Made by a program: the position numbers and the translations under genes. The notes under the pieces were generated by a model, which saw nothing but the letters and a program-made list of their open reading frames with translations, was not told where the DNA came from and made no database searches. Positions 43,965 to 52,900 of a DNA stretch of 64,000 nucleotides are shown piece by piece. Within the stretch, counting starts at the first letter, position 1. Each line of letters starts with the position of its first letter. This DNA is from Sphingomonas kyeonggiensis (GTDB lineage: Bacteria > Pseudomonadota > Alphaproteobacteria > Sphingomonadales > Sphingomonadaceae), in the NCBI RefSeq assembly GCF_030812785.1, contig NZ_JAUSTJ010000002.1, positions 186,001 through 250,000 of the forward strand, written 5' to 3'.

Positions 43965-45893
43965 TCAGGCCATCGCCTGGCTGGCGCCGCGCTGCATGCC
44001 TTCGACCGGCAGCAGCAGCGTGAAGCGCGTGCCGCGGGGGCTCGATTCCATCTCGACCCGCCCGCCGATCACTTCGGCGCGGCGGGCCTGGTTGCCCAGG
44101 CCCCGGCCCGGGCCGGTCGCCGCCACGTCGAAACCCTTGCCATTGTCCGCCACGCCCACGCAGACGCAGCCGTCGCGCACCCCGGTGGTGACGGTGATCT
44201 CGGTCGCGCCGGCGTGCTTGATGACGTTGGTGAAGGCCTCCTGCAGGATGCGCAGGATGTGGAGCGAGTGGCGCTGGTCGAGCCAGGCGAGCGGCGGCAC
44301 GTCGCGCACGTCCCAGCGCAGGCGGATGCCGGTCGATTCGAGCCGGGGCTGCAGGCGGAAGCGCAGCGTGCCGAGGAGCAGCAGCAGGTCGGTCTCGACC
44401 GGCTCCATCGAATCGATGGTGAGCTTGAGGTCGTCGATGCAGCCCTTGAGCAGCTGGGCGATGTCGGCCTCGTCGATATGGCCGTGCTCGACCATGCGCA
44501 GCGTGCTGACCAGCGACGAGCCGAGCCCGTCATGCATGTCCTGCATCAGCCGCTGGCGTTCCTGGAGAAGGACCTCGCGCCGCTCGATCTCGCGCAACTT
44601 CTGGTGGCTGGCGGTGAGCTCGGCCTCGCGCTCGGCGAGGCTGCGGGCGAGCACCACGTTGGATTCGGCCACTGCCTTCATCGCCTTGAGGTAGCGGCTC
44701 AGCATGATCTGGCAGAAGACGATGATCAGCGAGATCTGGGCGTAGAAGGAGACGAACAGGCTCTCGATGTCGATGATGTTGTTCTGGAGCAGCATGTCGC
44801 GCCCGCCGAGGATGAAGGAGAGCAGGCCGCAGATCGCGAGGCCGGCGCCCTCCAGCGTGCCGGCGCGGCGGCTCCAGACGATGTGCAGCGCGAAGGTGAC
44901 GGCGCCGACTGACACCATGGTGATGTACATCAGCGGCGAGATGATCGTCGCGTCGGTCGTGCCCTCGAACAGCGGCAGGGTGATCCCGCCGAAGCCGATG
45001 CACATCAGGGTGATGACCCAGGTCAGCGCGCGGACATGGTGGCGGTGCAGCGCGGTGAGGAAGAGGTGCGTGATCAGCACCGCCCAGCCGACCGAATTGA
45101 CCGTGATCCAGCCGAACCAGGCGTCGGAGATCGGCAGCCGGTCCGCGCCCATATAGGCATGCATGACGCGCAGGAACGTCACCAGCGTCATCACCGAATA
45201 GAGCAGATAGAGCGTCTCGCTGCGGGTACGCAGCCAGATCAGGAAGGCGAACACGCCGGTCGCGAGGAACAGCGCCGAGCTGATATAGGGCAGCTCGGCC
45301 TGGAAGAAGGCGCGCATGTAGTAAGCCGCGCCAAGCTGGCGGTAATCGCCGATCCACAGGGTGGAGAGCGCGCCGCCGATGCCGCGGACATGGCGGATGC
45401 GGATCAATATGTCCCTGGGCGGGGTGCTCTCGGCGGCTTCCTCGAGCGGGATCCAGAGCGGGCGGTTCGAGCCGTTCCACTGGAGATTGGCATGGGTCTG
45501 ATAGAAGAGCCGCCCGTCGATATAGATTGCCAGCTCGCCATCGGTCTTCCAGCGCGGGATGTAGATATAGGAATGGGGCGGCGCGGCGTGCTGGGGGCCG
45601 AGGCTGAAATGATACCAGCTCGTCCGGGTGGGCAGCTTCCCGCCGTCGCCGGCGCCCGGCACCATCTTGGGGCGCGGCGCATGAGGGAGGGCGACCTGCT
45701 GCCACTGGCCCTGCAGCGCGTGCCAGTCCTGGGTGCGTGGCGGCGGGGGATAGCCCTGGGTGTCCTGCACCAGCAGATCGGCGCCGGTCAGGTGGATGCC
45801 CTGGGGCCGCGATCCGTAATAGCAGGCGAGCAGGACCAGCAGCGCCAGCCCGGAATAGAGGAGAAAGGCCCGCAGCGTCCTAGAGGATGCCAT
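43965..45893 (-). CDS. 7TMR-DISM sensor histidine kinase (NarL/UhpB class)
   Basis: 642 residues. An N-terminal membrane anchor is followed by an extracytoplasmic 7TMR-DISM-type beta domain (about residues 40-190; TSWYHFSLGP...YIYIPRWKTDGELAIYIDGRLFY), seven membrane helices (about 200-400), a coiled coil, a HisKA_3 dimerisation domain with His454 in QDMHDGLGSSLV, and an HATPase with NVIKHAG, GVADNGKGFD and GRGLGNQARRAEVIGG. It overlaps the response-regulator gene by 14 bp, so they form one two-component pair. The ligand is unknown; DISM domains often bind carbohydrates. Confidence 0.93.
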   Translation of the reverse strand: MASSRTLRAFLLYSGLALLVLLACYYGSRPQGIHLTGADLLVQDTQGYPPPPRTQDWHALQGQWQQVALPHAPRPKMVPGAGDGGKLPTRTSWYHFSLGPQHAAPPHSYIYIPRWKTDGELAIYIDGRLFYQTHANLQWNGSNRPLWIPLEEAAESTPPRDILIRIRHVRGIGGALSTLWIGDYRQLGAAYYMRAFFQAELPYISSALFLATGVFAFLIWLRTRSETLYLLYSVMTLVTFLRVMHAYMGADRLPISDAWFGWITVNSVGWAVLITHLFLTALHRHHVRALTWVITLMCIGFGGITLPLFEGTTDATIISPLMYITMVSVGAVTFALHIVWSRRAGTLEGAGLAICGLLSFILGGRDMLLQNNIIDIESLFVSFYAQISLIIVFCQIMLSRYLKAMKAVAESNVVLARSLAEREAELTASHQKLREIERREVLLQERQRLMQDMHDGLGSSLVSTLRMVEHGHIDEADIAQLLKGCIDDLKLTIDSMEPVETDLLLLLGTLRFRLQPRLESTGIRLRWDVRDVPPLAWLDQRHSLHILRILQEAFTNVIKHAGATEITVTTGVRDGCVCVGVADNGKGFDVAATGPGRGLGNQARRAEVIGGRVEMESSPRGTRFTLLLPVEGMQRGASQAMA

Positions 45894-46560
45894 GGTTGCG
45901 GGCCTCGAAGATCGCCTCGGCCTTCGAGGTGACCTCGAGCTTCTGGTAGATGCGGCGGACGAAGGTCATCACGGTGTTGCGCGAGACCTGCATCAGCTCG
46001 GCGATCTCGTCATAGCTGAAGCCCTTGGTGATCAGCTCCAGCGCCTCGCGCTCGCGCGGGGAGAGCGGGGTGGCGATCGGGGTCACCTCGGCCAGCGTCG
46101 CCGCGGCGGGAACCGGCTCGGCGGGACGGAAGCGCAGCAGGATCTGGCGGGCGATGCGCGGGCTGATCGGGCTGCCCCCGGCATGGAGCGCGCGGATCTC
46201 GTCGGCGATCTTCTCGGCCGAGCTGTCCTTGAGCAGATAGCCCGCCGCGCCAGCCTCGATCGAGGCGATGACGTGCTTCTCGTCGGCAAAGGTGGTGCTG
46301 ACCATGATCCCGCAATCGGGCCAGGCGGCATGGGCGTCGCGGATCACGTCGATCCCCGATCCGTCGGGCAGGCCGAGATCGACGACCAGCACGTCGAGTG
46401 GGTCGCCGGCCAGCATCTTGCGCGCCTGGGCGACATTGTGCGCCATGCCGACCAGCCGCATGTCCTCCGAACTGCCCACCGCGGCGGCGAAGCTGTTCTG
46501 GAAGGCGATGTCGTCCTCGACCAGCGCGACCTTGAGCCGGGAGGGAGCGGAATCGGCCAT
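45880..46560 (-). CDS. NarL/LuxR-type response regulator
   Basis: 226 residues from the ATG at 46560 (AGGA seven bases upstream). Receiver domain with acidic pair EDD, phospho-acceptor Asp61 in VVDLGLPDG, Thr in STTFADEKH and Lys in LLKDSS; then a LuxR helix-turn-helix (LSPREREALELITKGFSYDEIAELMQVSRNTVMTFVRRIYQKLEV). Cognate of the overlapping kinase. LuxR-type dimers bind about 20-bp dyads such as the one 101 bp upstream of this gene. Confidence 0.94.
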   Translation of the reverse strand: MADSAPSRLKVALVEDDIAFQNSFAAAVGSSEDMRLVGMAHNVAQARKMLAGDPLDVLVVDLGLPDGSGIDVIRDAHAAWPDCGIMVSTTFADEKHVIASIEAGAAGYLLKDSSAEKIADEIRALHAGGSPISPRIARQILLRFRPAEPVPAAATLAEVTPIATPLSPREREALELITKGFSYDEIAELMQVSRNTVMTFVRRIYQKLEVTSKAEAIFEARNHGIL

Positions 46561-46660
46561 TCGGGCATCCTGGAGCGGTCCGCGCCCCGGTGCGCGGCGA
46601 TCGGAAGGGCGCGCAGCTGCGCCCGGCTTCTTCGCCTTTACCATCGGTTTCGCCTCAGGC

Positions 46661-46708
46661 CTGTCCCTAGAAATAGCGACATACGCAATATTTCGGGCTC
46701 GTTACAAT
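46661..46708 (+). promoter_or_regulatory. dyad operator and -10 of the orphan luxR gene
   Basis: Dyad CTGTCCCTA (46661-46669), GAAA, TAGCGACAT (46674-46682), followed after 20 bp by TACAAT (46703-46708), 65 bp before the luxR start. The dyad covers the -35 position, as in activator-dependent promoters. The same arrangement at the same spacing occurs before tpsB (48141-48188). Confidence 0.65.
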
Positions 46709-46773
46709 TTGTTCCGGAAGCCCGCCTGGGTTAATCGCGCATTTCCCAGGTCAGGCAAAACAAGAGTCGCGCC

Positions 46774-47934
46774 ATGCCAAGCCCGGAACCCTTGACCCCG
46801 ATGCTCGTGGCGGAGCTGGTCGGCGGCATCTACGAGGCCGCGCTCGATCCGTGCCTGTGGCAGCGGCTCGTCGACCGGATCGAGTCGATCTATCCCGAGA
46901 TGACCGTGGCGCTGTTCAGCCATGAGAGCCTCGTGCCCTCGGCGGCGCTCAACGTGGTCGCGAATTATCCCGAGGCTGCGCTGCGCGACTATGCGGCCTG
47001 GCACTTCTCGACCAGCCCCTATGTCGACTTCGTGCCGCGCAACCGGGTCGGCAATCCGGTGCGGAGCGAGGCGATCATCCGCGACGAGGAACTCTACCGC
47101 ACCGAGCATTACAACGACTTCATGCGCCCGCACGGGATCGGCCGCCACGGCACGGGCATGGTGCTCGAGCGCGAGCCCGGCGGCTGGGCCTCGCTGTCCT
47201 TCGCCGATCGCTGGAACGATGCCGACCGGCGCGCGCACCAGATGCAGCTGCTCCACCTGCTCGCTCCGCATTTCAGCCGCGCGTTCAAGCTGCGGCGCAC
47301 GCTGATGGACATGCGCTCGGCCGGCATGGCCTCGCAGACGGTGTTCGACGGCTGGATGCACGCCGCCTTCGTGCTCGACCGCGAAGGGCGGACGATGACG
47401 ATGAACCGCAAGGCGGAGGCGCTGGTGGCGTGCGGGGAAGGGATCACGCTCAGCCGCTTCGGCCAGCCGCGCAGCTTCGACGACAGGAGCAGCCGCGCGC
47501 TCGACGAGGCGTTCGCCAGCTGCCGCGCCGGTGCGGATGCGCCGATGACGGGCGGGGACCTGCCCGGCGTGATGCTGCCGCGGCGCTCGGGCGGGGCGGC
47601 GCTTCATGCGATGTTCTGGCCGGTCGCCAGCGCCGCCGGTTTCGGGCTGCCGAGCCTGCCGGGGCAGGTGCTGCTCGTCGTCTCCGATCCCGACGACACC
47701 CCGCCGGGCGCGGTCGCCTGGATCGCGCGCCGCTTCGGCCTGTCGCCGGCCGAGGAGAAGCTGGCCGATGCGGTGATCGCCGGCGTGCCGCTGGGGGAGG
47801 CGGCGGAGAGACTGGGCATCCAGCTCTCGACGGCGCGCACCCGGCTGAAGACGATCCAAGCCAAGACCGGCTGCCATCGCCAGATGGATCTGGTGCGGCT
47901 GGCGATGTCGGTGCCGACGATCCGGCCCGTCTGA
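46774..47934 (+). CDS. orphan LuxR-type transcriptional regulator
   Basis: 386 residues. The C-terminal helix-turn-helix (RRFGLSPAEEKLADAVIAGVPLGEAAERLGIQLSTARTRLKTIQAKTGCHRQMDLVRLAMS) is LuxR-like. The N-terminal 300 residues, with WHFSTSPYVDFVPRNRVGNPVRSEAIIRDEELYRTEHYNDFMRPHG and a PAS-like AAFVLDREGRTMTMNRKAEALV, form a sensor region without receiver or autoinducer domain. It is divergent from the two-component genes and its promoter shares the operator found before tpsB, so it could be a downstream regulator or the direct activator. Confidence 0.85.
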   Translation: MPSPEPLTPMLVAELVGGIYEAALDPCLWQRLVDRIESIYPEMTVALFSHESLVPSAALNVVANYPEAALRDYAAWHFSTSPYVDFVPRNRVGNPVRSEAIIRDEELYRTEHYNDFMRPHGIGRHGTGMVLEREPGGWASLSFADRWNDADRRAHQMQLLHLLAPHFSRAFKLRRTLMDMRSAGMASQTVFDGWMHAAFVLDREGRTMTMNRKAEALVACGEGITLSRFGQPRSFDDRSSRALDEAFASCRAGADAPMTGGDLPGVMLPRRSGGAALHAMFWPVASAAGFGLPSLPGQVLLVVSDPDDTPPGAVAWIARRFGLSPAEEKLADAVIAGVPLGEAAERLGIQLSTARTRLKTIQAKTGCHRQMDLVRLAMSVPTIRPV

Positions 47935-47937
47935 CGA

Positions 47938-47960
47938 GCGCCTAAGGGCGCGCGGATTTT
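47938..47960 (+). terminator. probable terminator of the orphan luxR gene
   Basis: Stem GCGCC (47938-47942) and GGCGC (47947-47951) with a 4-base loop, followed by GCGGATTTT, three bases after the stop codon. Confidence 0.4.
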
Positions 47961-48140
47961 ACCCCCATATGGGAGCTATTCGCTCCCGCCTTGCCTTTCT
48001 AGGCAGCCAGCTTCGCGATCGTGCGTGCGCGTCCGCGGAGGGGGATGGTGTCGATGGAAAAGCGATTTTCCTGCCGTGGCTTAGCCGTCGGCCAGGGTTT
48101 CGGGCCGGCCAGCGACGGCTTCCGTAACGTCGTTCCACGG

Positions 48141-48188
48141 CTGTCACTATTAGTAGCGACAGACGCCAAACCGCCCCTCCGGTACATT
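48141..48188 (+). promoter_or_regulatory. dyad operator and -10 of the tpsB-tpsA operon
   Basis: Dyad CTGTCACTA (48141-48149), TTAG, TAGCGACAG (48154-48162), 8 of 9 arm positions complementary, then 20 bp and TACATT (48183-48188). It matches the luxR promoter at 21 of 26 bases across the dyad and the following ACGC, with identical dyad-to-minus-10 spacing. It lies 105 bp before the tpsB start. Confidence 0.65.
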
Positions 48189-48266
48189 ACGGATGCAGGA
48201 TCGCCCAACCGGGTCGTGGGGCAGGGCGGCCTTCCAGTTTCTCCGTTTCAGACAAAAGGCCGATCG

Positions 48267-49979
48267 ATGCCGAAGGTTGCCGTGCACACCCGCTCCAGCG
48301 GGCGGAAGACGCTTGCGCTGTTTTCATTCCTTGCGGGCACTGCGCTCGCCACGCCCGCGGCTGCGCAGGTGCTGCCCTCGCGCCAGCAGCTCAACCCGGC
48401 CCAGCAATCGCCGGTGCCGGCAGCCCCGCGCGGCGAGCTGTTCCGCGACATGGAGGCGGGGCCGTGCCCCTTTGCCGGCAGCGATCTGAAGGTCACGCTC
48501 AGCGGCGTCGAATTCCAGGGCACCAGCGGCAAGCTCGCGCTCTCCGACGAGCGGCTGCGCCTCGCCTATGCCGACCTGATCGGCCGCGAAGTGCCGGTCG
48601 CCACGATCTGCACGATCCGCGACCGGGTGGCGTCGCTCTACCTGCGCCGCGGCGTTCTTGCCGCCGTGGAGATCCCGCAGCAGCGCATCGCTGACGGGAA
48701 GCTGATCCTCTCGGTCACCGAGGCGCATGTCGCCTCGGTCAATTATCATGGCGATGTCGGCCCGGCGCAGCGCCAGGTCGAGCGCTATCTCGACAAGCTC
48801 AAGGGCATGGCGCCGTTCGATCTGAACGTCGCCCAGCGCTATTTGCTGCTCGCCTCGGACATCCCCGGAGTGATCGTCCAGGCCTCGCTCAAGCAGACGC
48901 CGGGCGGCAAGGGCGCGGTCGATCTCGACATCGCGGTCTCGCGCACCCCGGTGACGGCCAGCTTCGCGGCGAACAATTACGGCTCGGACTCGATCGGCCG
49001 CGACCTCGCCACCGCGCGGGTCGACTATAACAGCTTCACCCCGCTCGGCGAGCGGACGACGATCATTGGCTATGGCACGATCACCAGCCCCGAGCAGCGC
49101 GTCATCCAGCTGACCGAGAGCGTCAAGCTGGGCGGGGAGGGGCTGCAGTTCGACCTGTCCGGCTCGTTTGCGCGGACCCGGCCGGGTGCCGCGCTCAAGC
49201 CGCTCGACCTGCTCGGCAACAGCTTCGCCGGCAATGCCCGGCTCAGCTATCCGCTGCTGCGCCACCGCCGCTACAATCTGAACCTGTCGGGTGGTCTCGA
49301 ATGGATCGACCAGAAGGTCGAGTTCGGCGGCGGCATCGCCACGCTGACCGACGACAAGCTGCGCGTGTTCTTCGCCAAGCTCGACGGCTTCATCGCGCCG
49401 CGCGAACTGGCTTCCCATTCGGTGGTGGCGACCGGCTCGATCGAGCTGCGCAAGGGCGTCAACGGCCTCGGTGCCACGCCCTATGGCAATCCGGTCGCCT
49501 CGCGCTTCGGCGGCCGGCCGGATGCGACCGTGTTCCGGGCCGATGTGTCGGTCGGCGGGCGGCTGTTCGGGCCGGTGACCGCCAGCATCGCGACCAGCTG
49601 GCAGTACACGAACACGCCTTTGCTCTCCTACGAGGAGTTCTCCGCCGGCACCCTGTCGATCGGCCGGGGCTACGACCCCTCGGCCGCGTCGGGCGACCGG
49701 GCGCTGGGCTCGACCCTCGAGATCAGCACCGCGCCCTTCCAGTTCGCCAAGCGCTCGGTCTTCCGCCCCTATGCATTCCTCGACGCGGTGCGCCTGACCA
49801 ATATCGGCCCGGGCGCCGATCGGACGACGCTGCGCTCCGCCGGCTATGGCATCCGCGCGCAGATCGGCCCCTGGTTCTCGCTCGATGCCGCCTGGGCGCA
49901 TCCGTTCGACCGGGTGGCGCCGAACGCGCCCAAGCCCGGCGACCGCTTCCTCGTCAGCCTCACCGCCTCGATCTTCTGA
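48267..49979 (+). CDS. TpsB outer-membrane transporter (ShlB/FhaC/HecB family)
   Basis: 570 residues from the ATG at 48267, with a signal peptide (LALFSFLAGTALATPAAAQ). POTRA-like domains occupy about residues 70-225 (SDLKVTLSGVEFQG...LILSVTEAHVASVNYHGDVG), then a 16-strand Omp85-type barrel. The conserved loop motif GRGYDPSAASGD (near residue 467, equivalent to VRGY) and a terminal aromatic (SLTASIF) are present. It exports the TpsA protein encoded 11 bp downstream. An in-frame extension to 48021 lacks a signal and crosses the promoter, so it is not used. Confidence 0.93.
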   Translation: MPKVAVHTRSSGRKTLALFSFLAGTALATPAAAQVLPSRQQLNPAQQSPVPAAPRGELFRDMEAGPCPFAGSDLKVTLSGVEFQGTSGKLALSDERLRLAYADLIGREVPVATICTIRDRVASLYLRRGVLAAVEIPQQRIADGKLILSVTEAHVASVNYHGDVGPAQRQVERYLDKLKGMAPFDLNVAQRYLLLASDIPGVIVQASLKQTPGGKGAVDLDIAVSRTPVTASFAANNYGSDSIGRDLATARVDYNSFTPLGERTTIIGYGTITSPEQRVIQLTESVKLGGEGLQFDLSGSFARTRPGAALKPLDLLGNSFAGNARLSYPLLRHRRYNLNLSGGLEWIDQKVEFGGGIATLTDDKLRVFFAKLDGFIAPRELASHSVVATGSIELRKGVNGLGATPYGNPVASRFGGRPDATVFRADVSVGGRLFGPVTASIATSWQYTNTPLLSYEEFSAGTLSIGRGYDPSAASGDRALGSTLEISTAPFQFAKRSVFRPYAFLDAVRLTNIGPGADRTTLRSAGYGIRAQIGPWFSLDAAWAHPFDRVAPNAPKPGDRFLVSLTASIF

Positions 49980-49990
49980 GGGTTCAGATC

Positions 49991-52900
49991 ATGTCCGCTC
50001 TCCGCCGCCGCCCCAACCGCCGCCTGCTCACCACCTCGGCATTCGGCGCGCTCGCGCTCGCCGCGGTCTGGGCAGCGCCCGCACACGCCCAGCTCGTCCA
50101 GGGCGGCACGCCCGCGCAGAGCAACGGCGCAGCGCCGACGATCGACCAGTCGCTTCCCAACACCACCACGGTGACGCTGGGCGGATCGCGTACCGTGATC
50201 GACTGGGACAAGTTCGACATCAACTCGGGCGATACGGCGAACTTCGTCTTCGCCAACCGCAGCGACATCGTGCTCAACCGCGTGGGCGGCGCGGGCAGCA
50301 CGATCAACGGCAACCTCAACGGCACGATCGGCTCCACCGGCGGCGCGGTGGGCGGCAATATCTGGATCTACAACGCCAATGGCGTGGTGATCGGCGCCAA
50401 TGCCCGGATCAGCACTGGCGGCCTGCTCGTCACCACCGCGGCGGTGGACCGCGCGACCGACAGCAGCGCGGGCGGCTTCCTCGACGGCAGCGCGACCAGC
50501 TTCGGCTTCACCGGGGCGGGGACCGGCAACATCACCGTGCAGAACGGCGCGCAGATCGCCAGCCATGGCGGCGCGATCGCGCTGGTGGCGCCGGTGGTCA
50601 CCACCGAGGCGGGATCGAGCATCTCGGCGAATGACGGCGGCAATGTGCTGGTCGGCTCGGCGGCCAAGTACAAGGTCAGCTTCCGGCCGACCTCGACCGA
50701 CGACATGGACCTGCTTAGCTTCGAGGTGGCGGACGGCGCCGGTGCCTCCGGCTCCGATGCGATCAACCTGGCCGGCGACATCAGCGGCAACCGCGTTTTC
50801 GTCGCTGCGGTCTCGAAGTCGGGCCTGGTGGCCAGCATCATGAGCACCGGCACGATCAGCGCCAACACGGTCGGTACCGACGAGACTGGCGCGATCGTGC
50901 TCAGCGCGAACCACGATATCGTGAACGGCGCTGCGGCGGCGGCACCACTTTCCGGCATCGGGGAGGGACACGTCTCTACCTATGGCGGGTCGGTCGCGGG
51001 GCCGAAGGTGGACTTTGTCGCGTCCGAGAACGTGCTGCTGCGCGGCGATGTCGGCGAGGCTGGCGCCACCGTCAATCTCCACAGCGACAATACCGATGTG
51101 AAGCAATACGCCGGCGTGATCACGGCGGACACGCTCACTGCCAGCGCGCAGACGGGCATCAACTTCAACTCGTTCAGCGCCAACCGGGTCGACAAGCTCG
51201 GCGCGCTCAGCACTGTCACGGGCGATCTTGCCTATATCGGCGACGAGGATGGAGTCATCCTCACCGGCGCGATCAGTGCGCCCGGCAAGGTCACGCTCGG
51301 CGCGCGCGGCTTCATGGATACCACGACCGGCTCGATCACCGCCGGCAGCCTCGAGCTGTCTCTCGGCGGCGGTGGTTCGTTCAAGGTCAATGGCGACGCC
51401 AACCTAAGCTACGGGCAATCCCAGGGCGCGGTGATGATCCATGCGACCGGCGGCATCACGCTGTCGAACGAGTTCGGGATGATCCTCGGCGATACATTGA
51501 CGCTGACTGCCGATACCGGGGCGATCCGCGAGACGGGTGGCTTCATCTCCGGCGGCGGCGCCGTCGTCGCCAATGCCGCTGGCGAGATCGACCTCAGCGG
51601 CGCCAACAGCTTCACCAGCCTCACCGCCAATTCCGCCGATGGCGAGCGCGTCACGGTCAACGCGACGGGCAATCTCGACTTCAAGGTGAACACCTTCTCG
51701 GTCGCGCGCTTCACCGTCGGGGGCGATGCGACGTCTTCGGGCACGAACGCACTGATCGCCGGAGGGCTGTTCGTGACCGCGGGCGGCGCGATCAATCTCA
51801 GCTCCGACGGCGGAGACGCTGCGTTCGGGGATATGAGCGCGGGCGGCAATATCGCGGTCACGATGGACGACGATGTCGTCCTCGGCGGTGTCATCCAGGC
51901 GGGCAATGGCGGCGCCGCGACCTTCACCTCGAACAACGGCGCGATCCGGCAGGTCACCGGCAGCATCACCGCCGGCTCGATCGTTTTCGATGCGGACAGC
52001 ACGATCACCCAGAGCAACGGCGCCTTCATCCAGACCGGCGGCCTGTCGCTGACCAGCGGCGGCACCGTGACGATGGGCAGCGCGAACAGCTTCACCAGCA
52101 TCCAGGACTTGCATGTCGGCGGCGACCTGACGCTGCGCAATGCCGGCACGATCAATCTCACCCCGGTGGTGAGCGGTGGCTACACCGCGGGTGGCCAACT
52201 CAACCTGACCTCCGATGCCGGCGATATCATCGGCCCCGATCCCATCACCGCATCGCGCATCACCGCTTCGGCCTGGGGTTCGATAGGCCTTTCGGGCGCG
52301 ATCGACTCGCTGGGCGCCGTGACGGCCGGCGGCATGATCGGAATCTCGTCCAACCGCGCGCTCTCGGTGACGGGCAATGTCGTCGCCGGAACCAATGTCA
52401 GCCTGTCCGGGACCTCGATCGGCCAGGGCGCTGGCACGGCGATCTCGGGCAACGACGTCACGCTCAATGCCTCGGCGGGCGCGATCGACCAGGATGCCAG
52501 CGCCAGCATTCACACGAGCAATTATCTCGAGGCGCACGCGGCCACCAACCTGCTGCTGCGCGGTGCGAACGATCTCGGCTACCAGGATGCGTATCTGACC
52601 GGGGGCACCGGCAAGGACGTCACGATCCGCTCGATCGGCGACTTCCGCTACAACAGCTACGGCATCACCGTCGGCGCGCTGACGCTGATTTCCGACGCCG
52701 GCAGCATCCGCCAGGGCAGCGGCATCTATGCGGACACGCTGATCGCCCAGGCGGCGACGGGGCTGCGGCTCGATGGCGGCGGCGTCGGCAACACGGTCGC
52801 CACCGTGGGCGGGCTGACCACCGCCAGCGGCGACATTCTCTTCACCGAAGGCAATGGCTTCGACATCGCCGGCGACATCAGCGCGCCGGGGCTGGTCCAG

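Larger units (their letters stand above)
47935..48266. other. 332-bp region between luxR and tpsB
   Basis: No gene is seen. It contains a probable luxR terminator (47938-47960), the palindrome CCCATATGGG (47964-47973), a second hairpin GGGAGC-TATTC-GCTCCC (47971-47987) and the tpsB promoter/operator (48141-48188). Confidence 0.55.
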
